Shown here: positions 25,889 through 37,311 of the stretch, in pieces
How positions within the stretch are numbered: position 1 is the first letter of the stretch
Layout: each line of letters begins with the position of its first letter
From: Volvariella volvacea V23
Taxonomy: Eukaryota; Basidiomycota; Agaricomycetes; Agaricales; Pluteaceae
Direction of reading: 5' to 3'
DNA: 64,000 nucleotides
Assembly (NCBI GenBank): GCA_000349905.1
Contig: KB722740.1
Location: 1,589,309-1,653,308, forward strand
Made by a program: the position numbers and the translations under genes
Notes under the pieces: model-generated
What the model saw: the letters and a program-made list of their open reading frames with translations, nothing else
Told to the model about the DNA's origin: nothing
Database searches by the model: none

Positions 25889-26603
25889 TGCTTTTGCGAC
25901 ACCAAAAGGACTAAGACTCCTTCCCCGCCTTTTCTTCGAGTAAACCAGCCGGGTCATGCGGGGTAGATGGTGTCAGCGACGAAGTCCCATCTGACAAGCA
26001 TGGCGCTCAAAGCTCGGTGAAATGAAGGCATTGCACAGCTGGATGAACATTTACCTAGGTATTTTGTACTGATTCAGCGCCTTAGAGGAGGTACGAAGCC
26101 CCGGTACAAGGGCCGGTGCATTAAAGTTTGTTCTGTTGTAAATGGAGTATGAATATCTGAATTTGAATTTCCAGCAGCCGGTTCCGCGACTGATCGCTTT
26201 CGGAATTTACGATCCGGCTTGACCTTCCTATCCTCCGAGTGGTTAAATGCCAAAAAGTTTACCCATAATCGGTTACGGTGTTCACCACCAGAGACTGCTG
26301 AGTTATTTCAAGAATCAATTTGTGACGAGTTTCTAATTCAAAGAATTCATAGCTCTCCAACGGAAATCCCGAATACTGGTGGAAGGTCACAGAGCTTGAA
26401 GCATGTGAAGCACGACGAGCTTTCCATCAGAAGACTGGGATACACTCTATCTTGCGTTCGAGTTGTTGCTCTGATACCTCTATGGAAGTATTTGAAAGTT
26501 TCAAGCAAAATAATTGCTATCTCCTTCGCTTGGGCAAGCGGGTTCAGCCTCCACCAATATGATCTAGGGCATATAGTCTATTCATAAATGCTATTCGAAG
26601 CGA
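25889..26603. other. Intergenic between tandem CE3-like copies
   Basis: About 0.7 kb. The right part is the 3' flank of copy 3. The left part shares short blocks (for example gctcggtgaaat) with the upstream region of copy 3 near 27740-27770. No gene was found. Confidence 0.45.
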
Positions 26604-27573
26604 CTATACAGGAATGCACTGAGAATACCAGTCATTGAGGTAGGTGCACCTCGTTCCACTAACGCAGTTAGTACCTCCAGTCCAACCCCTTCCGCCGCAC
26701 TGTCCCCAAGCAGGCACAGTCGGGCCACCCGGAGTTGTGGTTGGTGAGGTTGTCGTCGTGGTAGTAGTAGTCGGCTCAGGTCCTGGACCACTCCCAACCG
26801 ATCTAATCGCCGCCTGCAACGGTGCTAACCATTTCTGAGCGATTTTGGCATTTCCGGAGTCATTGGGATGGACGCCGTCAATCGTATCTGACGCTGCATT
26901 GAAGCCAGTGTACTGGTCGACGATGGTGATCGGGGAGTTGGTGGCGTTCTTCGTAGGTGCCCATGTTACGATGGCGTTGTTAAGGGCAATAACTCTGTTG
27001 TTGCAGTCTGAACAACTGAACCAATTCATAGGAATAATTTGTGCCACCTATAGGGCGAGTTTTCTCAGTTGATGTGATCCATTGATTCAATGAGAGGTCG
27101 TACCAGAATCTTCATGTTGGGGTTGCTCGCTCTCATCTGATCAACCAATTTGCTGAAGGCAGTGATAATGTTCGAGGTGGCGACATTGTTCCAGACGTCA
27201 TTAGTTCCCAAATGCATCATCACAATATCCGGCCTGGTTGAGGCAAGCCAACCGACAAGCTGGTTCTGGTTCGCGATATTGGTGGCGAGGTATCCGCCGT
27301 GGCCCTCATTGTCGCCATCATATTGCACACCGCATCCTGGGTCAGGAAGGGAGCCAACCATATCGATGTTGGTGAAACCGCTACTCCTGAGATTATTATA
27401 CAGAGTCGCGCGCCAGCAACCCTGAATTTGAGGTGTAAGAATTAGGCTGGAGGAGACGACCAAACGCTTACAGGTGAGCCAGTGATGCTGTCGCCAAGCG
27501 GCATAATTCTGACTTGGGCTAAGACGCAAGTCAGCAATCCCGAAAGCGTAGCGAAGTATAATGAAGTCTTCAT
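26604..27573 (-). CDS. Secreted CE3-like SGNH esterase with C-terminal CBM1 (copy 3)
   Basis: Exons 27472-27573, 27104-27421 and 26604-27047 give 287 residues. The signal peptide [19 protein letters not shown] is close to that of copy 2. Core motifs are [36 protein letters not shown] and DGVHPNDSG. The linker is Thr/Pro-rich, and the CBM1 has [15 protein letters not shown] and YSQCIPV. Donors are GTAAGC and GTACGA; acceptors are CAG and TAG. All catalytic blocks are intact, so both members of the tandem pair look functional, unlike the duplicated families further right. Confidence 0.93.
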
Positions 27574-27616
27574 TGTCCAGCCCTTGGCTTTGGTTACTCA
27601 CAGTGTAGATTTAGAC

Positions 27617-27625
27617 CTTATATAC
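27617..27625 (-). promoter_or_regulatory. TATA element of CE3-like copy 3
   Basis: TATATAAGG on the minus strand, about 44-52 bp upstream of the start codon at 27573. Confidence 0.5.
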
Positions 27626-27699
27626 TGCGAATTCGACAGCCAAAAGGATTAAAACTGCATACCCCGCTTTTTCCTCGAGAAAACTAGCTCGGTCATGTG

Positions 27700-28540
27700 G
27701 GAGAGGAATAATAAGCGGAACACCTCGAATTCTTGTGAAGCAGGCGGGGCCCGTTGCTCGGTGAAATACAAACATGATGCAGTTGGAGTTGGACGACATA
27801 GGTCTCGTCAGATTCGAATTGAGTACCATGTTTAACTCTATTCCCGAGAATCATGCTGAGGTAAATCCTGCTTAAGGGGATACATGCCTCGGTATGAGCC
27901 TTGAGAAGTTGATAAGGTTTGTTCAAACCCTTGCTGCTTGTCTCCATCGTGTCTTTATAGTACAGAAACCCTCGCAAATACGGTATCGGCATATAGGCTA
28001 AGTGCCAATTCTGAGATAATGGCTTTTATGGTAGCTCGATTCAGTGGGCTATATGTAAAAATGAGGGTGGCATAGGCTTGAAGGAGTGACGAAACCCGTC
28101 CAGGACCGCATTCGGATGGTGACATATTTGATAATCCGATTTGGCGCTAATACAACTTACAGTAGCATTGCTTTACGCTTGTCTCTTCTTATCTCCAGTA
28201 CTTGCTTCAAACGCGCCTGGTCATCGGTACCGGTCATCACTGACGACGAACGATACTTCTCCAACAATAAATGTGCTGAAACATGTTTTGCACACTTGGA
28301 CGGCGTTTCACGAGTTGATGGCGAGGTCAAGGAGGACGGCGAAACCAACAGGTGGTTGAAGGGTTGCTATCGGAGGCTGATGCAGTTATGGATCATTTGC
28401 AGGTGTTGGTGACAAATTAAGAGGAGTGAAATGCATGGATGCTTGTAGGTAATTGAATCCTCAGACCATCGAGTGTAATAGTAATAAATGAAGAAACGAA
28501 GAAATGAAGAACGCAGAGGATTATGCGAAGTTGCGATAAC
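27700..28540. repeat. Left unit of a direct tandem duplication carrying a dioxygenase copy
   Basis: Non-coding sequence at about 27830-28030 is repeated with divergence at about 28680-28870. Shared blocks include gattgagtacca, taaatcctgct and cttgtctccatcg. The dioxygenase 5' and 3' ends and the 3' flank with aataaatgaag follow in the same order in both units. The right unit runs from about 28590 to 30400 and holds the intact gene. Confidence 0.7.
28129..28420 (+). pseudogene. Gamma-butyrobetaine dioxygenase-like copy with large internal deletion
   Basis: The first ~140 bp match the 5' part of the intact gene at 29010 (upstream gataatccgat..., then the FKRAW region and the stretch ending gcgctgaag). 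The sequence then jumps directly to the 3' part (gttttgcacacttggacggc, then the block encoding GETNRWLKGCY). About 1.1 kb of the gene, including the metal-binding His-x-Asp region and the intron, is missing, and the joined frame is disturbed. What remains cannot encode an active enzyme. The upstream and downstream flanks are also duplicated. Confidence 0.75.
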
Positions 28541-29009
28541 CAATACTCACTAAATTCACAGCGAGGGCAAGCAAGCCTATTGCTGTTCACATCTGGTGTC
28601 GGGTCCCGATACTCGGTAAAATGCAGACATGATATTGAGCTTCATTGAGGTATTTTTCGTCAGATATCCAGATTGAGTACCAAGTTTAACTCTGTTCCCG
28701 AGTTAAATCCTGCTCAAGGAGGAACGATTCTCGGTATGTGGCTCCAAGAAGGTGATAAGGTTCGTTCGAGTTCCTGCTCCTTGTCTCCATCGAGTCTTTG
28801 CGGGGCTGATTTCTTCGTAATGGGGTATCGACGCATGGACTTCGTGCCAATCCTGCGGTGATTGCATCCACGGCACTCGACCTAGTGAATCACAGTGAAC
28901 AAGGCAGTAGGCGGTTCAAGTTTAAAGGAACGGCAGGATCATCGCGTCCCGTTTTCCGGTTATTCCGGTGATATACTCGACGATCCGATCCGGCGTTATC
29001 CCGCTTGCG

Positions 29010-30313
29010 ATGTTCAACCCCAACCTTGCTCGTCGACCAATCCTCTCCTCTAGGGTCTACTTCAAACGGGCCTGGTCTTCGTTTACAGCTAATGATACTT
29101 CTTTGACGATAGATGCGCTGAAGACATCATTTTCCTACGTATGGCTCCGGGATTCCTGCCAATCGTCGCCTGAATGCATTCACCCTACAACACTTCAAAA
29201 GCTGCATCGCACATCTGATATCCCTGTTGATATTCGGCCAGCGACGAACGGGATTGGATCGAAAGAGGACGGCTTTCACATCAAATGGACGGACGGACAT
29301 GAATCCTTCTTTCATAAATCATTCTTAGAACGACATTCATCACCAGAAAACTTGTTTAAATTCCACAAAGATGTACAACAAGTCCCTTGGGACAATACCT
29401 CTATCACCAAATCGCAGGACCTTTTCGTTCCGTACGACTCGTTAAAGGATGTGACAGGGCTTGCTACTGCTATTACCCAACTGGGCAAATATGGACTATT
29501 ATTCGTTCGAGGAGTGCCGAATGGAGAAACGTCCAACGAGACTTGCGAGTTGAGAACGCTGGCTGGGTTGTTCGGACACATACGTCCTACCTTCTATGGG
29601 GAAACCTGGGATGTCAAGAACGTTCGAAATAGCCGGAATATTGCTTATACCAACCTGGACCTTGGTTTGCACATGGATCTTCTGTAAGTGAAGGCGCTTT
29701 TATATCACATGCAATTGAAGCTTACTGAGGATACAGGTATTTTGAGCATCCCCCACGATATCAAATCCTACACTGCTTAAAGAATCGCGTTCGAGGGGGC
29801 ACCTCCATCTTCGTTGACGCTATCCACGCAGCTTCCATCCTCCGTCAATCCCACCCAGACGATTTCAACGTCCTTGCGAGCACCCCTGTCGCATATCACT
29901 ACGTCAACGACGGGCACCACCTGCATCACGAACACCCCACGATTGAGCTGGCATCTCTCGTACCACCAGGAATGCCTCCGCAAATCAAATACATTAACTA
30001 TTCCCCGCCCTTCCAAGCACCATTGCCGGTTAGCACGCCCGCTTCGTTCTACCCAGCCTTGGGCCGTTTTGCCAAACTCTTGAATGCACCGGAGAATACC
30101 TATGAGTACACATTGGCTGAGGGTGATGCAGTTTTGTTTGATAACAGGAGGGTTTTACACGCCCGAACGGCCTTTTACGGGTTGGATGGTTCTGACGGAC
30201 AAGTGGAGGTCGGGAAGGAGGGTGAAACCAACAGGTGGTTGAAGGGTTGTTATCTAGAAGCTGACGCAGTCATGGATCGTTTGCGGGTGTTGAAGGCAAA
30301 CCAAGAGAAGTGA
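29010..30313 (+). CDS. Gamma-butyrobetaine/trimethyllysine dioxygenase-like enzyme (TauD fold)
   Basis: Exons 29010-29683 and 29737-30313 give 416 residues (donor GTAAGT, acceptor ACAG). An N-terminal zinc-binding region (YVWLRDSCQSSPECIHP, as in GBBH-like_N) precedes the 2-oxoglutarate/Fe(II) dioxygenase domain. That domain has the metal-binding HMD in LGLHMDLLYFEHPPRYQ, the distal His in RRVLHARTAF, and the terminal ETNRWLKGCY motif. The family hydroxylates gamma-butyrobetaine or trimethyllysine in carnitine synthesis, using 2-oxoglutarate, O2 and Fe(II). Some fungal members have other substrates. The N-terminus is basic and could target mitochondria. The gene lies directly right of its own deleted copy. 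Confidence 0.9.
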
Positions 30314-30451
30314 AGGTATATATATAATTAGATTTTGGGGTAATTGGGTGTGATAGCAATAAATGAAGGACGCATGGGGACCATAGGGGAACTCGCACGG
30401 CGAGATTACAAGGACCAACACACACCAAGTCTATTGTGGGGATAAGAGAGT

Positions 30452-30964
30452 TTACTGGGATTCACTCTTAGTGCTAGCGGCAGGGCTTGACCTCGGGTCA
30501 CCATACAACAACTTCTTTCCCCAGTCCTCTACTCGCTGATCCCATTCTCGGAAGCCCGCGAACAAGTTAGCGACCTGGGTATTCCATCGTGCTTGTATAA
30601 CAGACGTGAATGTGTGTTCGGGTATGCGTGTTGCGGCTGGCGGCGGTGCGTGTAGGAAGTTTGGGGATTTAATGAGCTGAAGGCTTAAGTTATGTAGGCT
30701 GAACGGTGCTTGTCAGGACAATTGAGGCCACGCGAAAAGAAACTAAATTCACGCACTCTCGTTGGTGCTGCTCAGTCCTAAGTCCGTCGTCAGCGGGTCA
30801 CAAAGAGCACCCAAGGTCTAGCACATACTTTGTTTGGATAAGTGCAGAAAATCCGTAATAAACCTATGCAAGTGCATTAGTGAGCTTCTTCGCGACTCCA
30901 AGTCACTCTATCATACTCCACCGGCAGCTAATGCACCTGAAATGGGACCAACGAGAAAGGACAT
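30452..30964 (-). CDS. MICOS complex subunit Mic12-like protein
   Basis: This gene is easily missed because its four exons are tiny: 30917-30964, 30829-30863, 30757-30777 and 30452-30698 (48, 35, 21 and 247 nt). They join in phase to 116 residues. The protein starts MSFLVGPISGALAAGG, continues VYYGFSALIQTKTEQHQRDL as a Gly-rich hydrophobic N-terminal segment with a basic following stretch, and has a C-terminal RWNTQVANLFAGFREWDQRV with EDWGKKLLYG. That pattern matches fungal Mic12/Aim5, an inner-membrane protein at mitochondrial crista junctions. All donors are GT and all acceptors AG. It is convergent with the dioxygenase gene, only 138 bp from its stop. Confidence 0.85.
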
Positions 30965-31122
30965 GTTCCTATCGCTGTGTGGAGGAGAGTGGGAGGGTTG
31001 ACGATTTCCGAATTCCGACGGAGCCTTTCGGGCTGGTTCCGCGATGGCCCTGGCCCGCTTTCAAGTTTGATATAGTACATGGCATAGTACACATAGACCT
31101 AACGTTGGTTGAACTACATGGA

Positions 31123-32075
31123 TCAAGCATATTCGTTCAGAGTAAGAAGCTTGCCCTTGATAAAGACTTCAAGTGCAGACCAAAAATTGGATGCCTCGAT
31201 ATAACAGCCCTTGCCCCATGCGAGGCATGCCTTGCAATTTGTCGCTGTTGGTGGTAATTGACAGGTAGCTTTCCATCTCTGGCATATCTCTTTGCCAGTT
31301 AGTCTACCCTCTTCTTCAAATACCGAAAGCAAATCCCTATAAAACTCGTTTGCTTTCTCTGCGGTACACATTGGCTTCTTTTTTGTTAGATATTGCCTGA
31401 CTTGATGATGTTCATCCCTCCAAAGTGCCTAGACAGGTTATCATATCAAGACCACCTTGGCCAGCAGAAACTGATACTAACCCATATTCGGAATATCCTA
31501 TCAGTTGTAATGTATCGATCACCTTCCGCGAGACTTTTGCTTAACGTGAGTGGGCAAACAGAGTCCCGCAAATCACGATACCCGTGCTTCATTGCATGAG
31601 AAAGGACGAGCAAGGGATTCTCCTTCATCCTCAATCTTCAGATAAAACAGTCCTTATCATTAGCTCGATGCAGCTCCCAAAGATTGATTAGAAGACGTAC
31701 TCCATGGTCAATACGCAGGACTGCATAGCATAGTGCACGACATATTTCTCTGCCGCTTCAGCCAACTTTCCCAATACGTTCATCTAATATTTGGTTGTGC
31801 TCCAGGGTGCATAAAACGCACGAGGAGCCCAAGTTCCTCTGATCCTTCAGGAAGAGTGCAGGTCTCGCACTGGACTGGACTAACGCCGCCGATAGGTGGA
31901 AATGCTCCGCTGTATTGACTGAGGTGGGTTGTGTGTACCGCAACACCTTTCCATCTGATGATTTGATGATCAAGTCGATAGGGAGAGAGCACTGCCCATC
32001 TGCAGAGTTGGAGACTTGGCATGCCGTCAGCGTTACCTCAAAACGCGCACAAAAGACTACGACGAACCTGGGCAT
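31123..32075 (-). pseudogene. BTB/POZ-domain gene copy with frameshifts
   Basis: The exon structure copies the neighbouring BTB gene at 32318-33265: the same GA|G-type junction near 31690, and an ATATGG donor followed by an acceptor before ALWRDE. Exons 2 and 3 remain in frame (LRMKENPLLVLSHAMKHGY; GRLTGKEICQRWKA). Exon 1 is damaged. Relative to the paralogue, one base is missing around 31940-31955, after the DLIIKSSDGK block, and ten bases are missing around 31765-31785, after the PNIR block. Each lesion shifts the frame. BTB domains mediate protein interaction and often serve as cullin-3 adaptors. The lesions suggest recent loss, because the rest is well kept. Confidence 0.75.
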
Positions 32076-32317
32076 GTAGGCAGAGTTACCGTGGTTCGAG
32101 CTACTTCATCTGTAGACTTCATCCTTGGTCAAGTTGTTAAAAAGCGCTTAAGTAGTGGTGGCTACGCAGCTCGCGAAGGCAGATGCACGCATGCCTGTAT
32201 AGTAAGGCGCTTGTCGATAGAATGACATGCGACATTTACGGTTCAACTTAATCTTCAAAGCGCTTCGCTGGAACCTATCGTAGCATTATAAATATTATAT
32301 AGTTTAAGGTGTGTGTA

Positions 32318-33265
32318 TTAAATAAATTTACTCAGACCAAGACGTTTTCCCTCCACCAGTATTTCAAGCTTGGCCATAAAGTCACGCGCTCGACGAGGAC
32401 AATCCCAATAGCACACACAATTCACGGCCGGTGTTGGAGGTGGACAGAGGGTAGTCCACCTCTGATACATTTCCGATCCAGACAGCTTCATACCTTCCTT
32501 TTCAAACATCGAAACTAGCTCGTTATAGAATTTCAGTGCCCCTGGCGCATTGCAATCGGGCTTTTCGTCCATAATAACTCGCTTGACTTCACGATAATCA
32601 TCGCGCCAGAGTGCCTATACTGAATAGTTAAAACCTCCCTTCTGCTCATATGGACACAGGAGCACTGACCCATATGCGAAAACTTCTGTCGATCGAAAGG
32701 TATTTGTCTCCCTCAGCCAAACTCTTGTCTATGGTGAGTGGGCATGCAACATCTTGCAAATGAGTGTAGCCGTGCTTCATGGCATGTGAAAGGACGAGCA
32801 ACGGGTTCTCTTTCACCCTTAACCTGAGAAGAACATCAACACAACAGATCGACTTGGAATGCTGGCTCAAAACGCTCACTCCATTGCCAATACACAGCTT
32901 TGCATAGCAGAATAAACCAAATATTTCTCAGCGGCCTCAGCCAACCTCGCCAAAATCTCTATTGGCACATCTCTAATGTTTGGCAGAGGGCCAGGGTGTA
33001 GAAATTCCATGAGGAGTTGTAGTTCCTCTGACCGTTCAGGAAGGGTGCATATCTCCAGCTTGGATGGACGGATGACGTTGGTCGGTGGGAACGCCCTGCT
33101 GTACTGGCTAAGATAAGCACTATGCACACCAAAGCGTAGCCCGTCGGAAGACTCGAGGATCATGTCGACACTCAGAGAACATGGTTCTCCGCCAGTGGTA
33201 GAAGCTGATGTGGCATTAACTCCAGGCCAACCTGATATTAAAGAGGAGAGACTCGACCTTGGCAT
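32318..33265 (-). CDS. BTB/POZ-domain protein
   Basis: Exons 32880-33265, 32670-32823 and 32318-32614 total 837 nt and give 278 residues. Residues about 30-125 form a BTB/POZ fold typical of Agaricomycete proteins: SVDMILESSDGLRFGVHSAY, LSQYSRAFPP, LQLLMEFLHPGPLPN, ILARLAEAAEKYLVYSAMQS. A helical region follows (VKENPLLVLSHAMKHGYTHL, DRSFRIW), and then a C-terminal part with Cys and Trp residues (YQRWTTLCPPPTPAVNCVCY). Family knowledge suggests an adaptor or scaffold role, with no catalytic activity. No signal peptide is present. The intact copy sits immediately upstream of its damaged duplicate. Confidence 0.85.
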
Positions 33266-33449
33266 GTGGGTGAGTTTTTCTCAGTCTCAAGTGTGTTGAA
33301 TGCAGAATCCATAGGGTGCGTGCTACGTTATCTAGTAAAAACATATGTTGGTTAAATGCTACCAGGCTGAGACAGTTGGCGCAGTCTGAGCATAGACCGA
33401 GACAAGGAGGCCCGTTGGGCTCCTATTCACATGCAATTAAATGTGTAAA

Positions 33450-35078
33450 TCAGCTGTAATGCTTCACGACAACTCCATTAATAACTTCGGTTTCTACACC
33501 TTTTTCCTGAATCGTCAACGATGACTTTCCGTAGGCACTGGTCCTCCCCTTCCTCCAAGCCTCCATAGTAGGGGCGTCCTTATCCTCAAACCGACGTATC
33601 ACGCCTCCTCTCTGTAAGACGGGACTCTCCAGTAATGGCGATAACTTGATATTGTCATCTGACATGCAGAAATAGAAGACGCCAAGCCTTGTATAGCTTT
33701 GCTGATCAGGCGGTGGTTGTACTACCCTGCCCATCGCGAGAATGGCCGCTTCAGAATGAGCAGGGATAAGGGCTTCTTGGAATAGACGCACCTGTGGATA
33801 GTGGCACGGTAATATCCACCGGATAAAAATTCCATGCCATCGCCAGCGTTAATGACCTACAAAATAATTCTGTGAATCTCCGACAGGAATTTTTGATAGG
33901 ATGCCTACCAAAGCGTTTGGTATATGTTTAACCCATTTCCAAGTACCCTGACGAGTTAAAATTTGAAGGGCGGCTACGGGCTGACTATACAGAATGGTGA
34001 TGGTACCGAAATCTGGGATACTCAGGTTAGATGATCGCTAAGTCATAGGATTTCCTTAGCGTACCAGTATGACCCTTCAGCCATATATTTTTCGTCTTTT
34101 CTTCCTCCTCAGCCGTTCGTGGGTAACTCGACGAGGTCAGGGTGCGCTGACCGGTCAAAGGGGAAAAGCACACACTATTTCATAAATCGTACTATAAAGG
34201 ATTTTCAGTCGTCAAATAGACAGTACATCAAAATTTACCGCACCATAAGTCTCACCAACCGCAGAGTATCCATGCATATTGACAAATGTGTCCTCGGGTA
34301 ACTCTAAACCCAAAGCCAGTAATCTGTTCACTTTAGACCTAGTATAAATGGAGGTAAGGAGTGACCTTACCTTAATATTGGATGAAGCACATTGTAGTGG
34401 TTATGCTTGGCAAAGGCAGCAATTTCTCCTAGATACGGTCTTAGCGGTACAGGGTGCTCTCGTTTCATGACATCGCGATTGACTGTAAAGGATGGGCATT
34501 ATTCCAAAGGATTCGAACACGAACAAATGACGTACTGTTGTAGTGCTCAAGTTGGTCATGCACACCGGAATTAATATGCTACCCACCCAGCATTGGTGTC
34601 AAGGTTCAGCATACGAGCAAGCGTAAGCGTACCCAGTATTGGCGCGGCTTATACCCTTGGTACGATCCCGTCTCTTTCATCTTTCCTGCATACACGCTCT
34701 TTTCCTCTTCACTCACATGGGCAAATGGAACGTCGGCAATGTCGAACATCCTCGCAGTCTATTTCATGTGCATCGTCAATGAACTCGACGCTACAGATGC
34801 GCCAGGTGAACTCTACCTGTTCAGCAGTGTAGCCATGATTGATCACGTAGAAGAAGCCGTGGTGTCTCATCGCATCTCGTGCCTGTATAGCCAACTGAGC
34901 ACGCCCGTCCGGAGTCGTTGCTTGCGAGAGATCAATTATAGGTAGATCCGCATAATCCACTGGGAGGGTGTATTGTCAATGACGACAGTAAAGTGAAATT
35001 AGACTGTCACTGACAATCATGCTTTGTCTCAGGAGCTGGAATGTAGTGAGGAAGCTCAGGAGATACGAGGCTGGGCAT
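33450..35078 (-). CDS. 2-oxoglutarate/Fe(II) oxygenase, isopenicillin-N-synthase-like (intact copy)
   Basis: About eleven exons splice in frame from the ATG at 35078 to the stop at 33450, roughly 370 residues. A DIOX_N region (DYADLPIIDLSQ, RDAMRHHGFFYVINHGYTAE) precedes the jelly-roll core. The iron-binding HTD lies in WLKGHTDFGTITILYSQPV, and the second His is in GGYYRATIHR. RLGVFYFC follows as the 2-oxoglutarate-binding segment. Fungal members act mostly in secondary metabolism or detoxification; the substrate is unknown here and no biosynthetic cluster partners lie nearby. Several introns are short and one separates the HT and D of the metal site. It is a tandem paralogue of the damaged copy at 35306-36911. 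Confidence 0.85.
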
Positions 35079-35305
35079 CTTAGTGCTCGGGTGTACAGAT
35101 CGTGAGCACGGAAATGTAGGGAAATAAAGCAGCTAAATTTGTCACGTCATTTTGTTGCAATATTAGCAAGATGCAGGAAACGTGCCCCACGGGGCAGACC
35201 CAGATATTGACGCCGAGGTGCGGAGCAACTCATTGCCGGCCGGAGGCAATTGCAATATGCGCGTGGTACAGCACAGACTGGAGCGAGCAAGGAGATACTT
35301 CTGCA

Positions 35306-36911
35306 CTAGTTGTAATGCGTTACTACAACTCCACGGATGACCTCTGTCTCATTACCATCACCTTCTCGCTTCAATGCAGTCCTCCCATACGTAGTTGTGC
35401 GACTCCTTCGCCACTCCTTCATAGTGGGTGCAGCTTCCTCGAAAATGGGTTTCTTGACACCAATGCGTTTCAGCGCTTCTCGCTCAGGCAGAGCTTCTAA
35501 TTTGACATCATCATCAGCCATGCAAAAATAGAATACTCCCAGTCTGGGAATATTTTGCTGATCTACAGGTGGTTGGATGACCCTAGAACACAGAGATTGA
35601 GTACCGCTGTCGCTATATGGAAAGTAGAAGACAGACCGGTGAATTGTTGCACGATATGCTCCACCAGATAAAAATTCCATTCCGTCCCCAGCATTGATAA
35701 CCTGATGGTGTTCAGCGCACTAAAATGGAGAAACTTAGAGATAGCCTCACTAGACCGTTCGGGATGTGCTTAACCCATTTCCAAGTGCCATCTCGTGTGA
35801 GAATTTGCAAGCCTGCGACTGGCTGGCTCCAAAGTATAGTAATCGTTCCAATGTCTATTCATGTAGATGGAAGAGTAGTGCTAAGGAATTGACATGCAAA
35901 CGAACCTGTGTGCCCTTTCAACCAGACATTTTTCGTCAGCTGTTCTTCGGTTTGTGATCTTGGATAGCTGAGCCCAATGAGACCGAGGAAGAACAATGGA
36001 AAGGAGACTCACTATTTCATGAATCGAACTAGGCACGCTCCGATTAGTGTCTGAGCATTCAACCCACCCAATCCACTTACCTGACGTTTCCCCTGGTTTG
36101 AAGAAGTTGTGGCAATGGACAAATGTTTCTTCAGGCAGCGAAAGTCCTAATGCAAGGAGCCTAGAAAAACTTGTCAGTTCCTGAACACAGGATGGTGAGA
36201 GGCTCAAAATCTAAGTAGGGGGTGTAAAATGTTGTAGTGATTATGATGGGCGAAGTCGGATATTTCGCCTAGGAAAGGTCGCAATGCCGAGGATGGGACC
36301 TCCCCATCACGTTGCGGTTGACTACATGGGAAGTGGTCAATGGCACACCACCGTACACTTCGTTTATAGATCACTCGCTATTGTAGTGTTCCACTTGATC
36401 GAACACACCGGCTTCAATATGCTGAGGGTGCGTGTTTAGTATAGCATCAAAGCCCCCAAGAAAGGACGCACATACCCAATCCTTTCGGGGTTTGTACCCC
36501 TGATATGAAGCGGTTTCTGATATATTCCCGGTGTACAATAATTTCTCCTCCTGGTCAACTCCAGAAAATGTAATGTCGGCGATGTCGAATATGCGCTGTG
36601 TCTACACCTTCTGTAGGTATGCAACAAGACCTGATATAAAGGGTTTACGCACTTGCTCTGGAGTGTACCCATGATTTATGGCATAGATGAACCCGTGGGT
36701 ACTCATCGCATCACGAACCTGGAGAGCCAAACTGGCTTTGCCCTCTGGTGTCCTTATCTGAGATAGATCAATGATAGGCAGGTCCGCATAATTAACTTTA
36801 ATGGCCGACCGGGCTATCAGTTAGTTGAACTCCACGAAAGGACTTGAGCTACGTACGTGGTTCTTGGGTGGGAGGAGCTGGATTGTAGTGAGGGATCGCT
36901 GTAGTCGCCAT
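35306..36911 (-). pseudogene. 2-oxoglutarate/Fe(II) oxygenase copy with splice-site and frame lesions
   Basis: Exon-by-exon paralogue of the gene at 33450-35078: NYADLPIIDLSQIRTPEGKA, RIFDIADITFSGVDQEE, HIEAGVFDQVEHYN, LLALGLSLPEETFVHCHNF, WLKGHT, GGAYRATIHR, and a matching C-terminus ending GVVVTHYN. Three changes break it. The donor after HYN reads GC (36378 side) where the paralogue has GT. One base is missing near 36285-36300, so the exon holding GEISDFAHHNHYNILH leaves frame and meets a TAG. The donor expected after HPLL near 36207-36214 is absent, so the frame runs into TGA. Flanking exons and other splice sites are still good, so loss is probably recent. Confidence 0.75.
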
Positions 36912-37311
36912 CGATTGGAACCCGGTCTTGGAAGGGGTAGTGTAAGAAGTTCAAGCGCATGTACACACGTAATTTACTCACAGTACATGGGAACCATTTT
37001 TGCACATGTGGTCGTGCCCTGTGGAACTGTGAAGGCGAAGTCTGATTGGCGTTGTCTGAAGCAATAGATGCAATGGCGAGTGACATTCCTGTGATGTAGT
37101 GTGTCACACGTCCACCTTGTACCAATCGCGATTGCACGTTCAAACCTGTGGGCTGAGGCCACTTATCTCTCGCAATATCGAGGGTAATACATGGTAATAC
37201 ATTTTTACAGAATAATAACTTGAACTATCATCTCGGGCCAGTGACGTCATGACCCATCGCTTAATAAGCTATACCTGTTGTTGTCCATCCCAGCCTCACC
37301 CTCACTTCATA
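36912..37311. other. Intergenic, divergent upstream regions
   Basis: About 400 bp between the damaged oxygenase copy (minus) and the Crinkler-like gene (plus). No coding signal was found. Confidence 0.4.
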
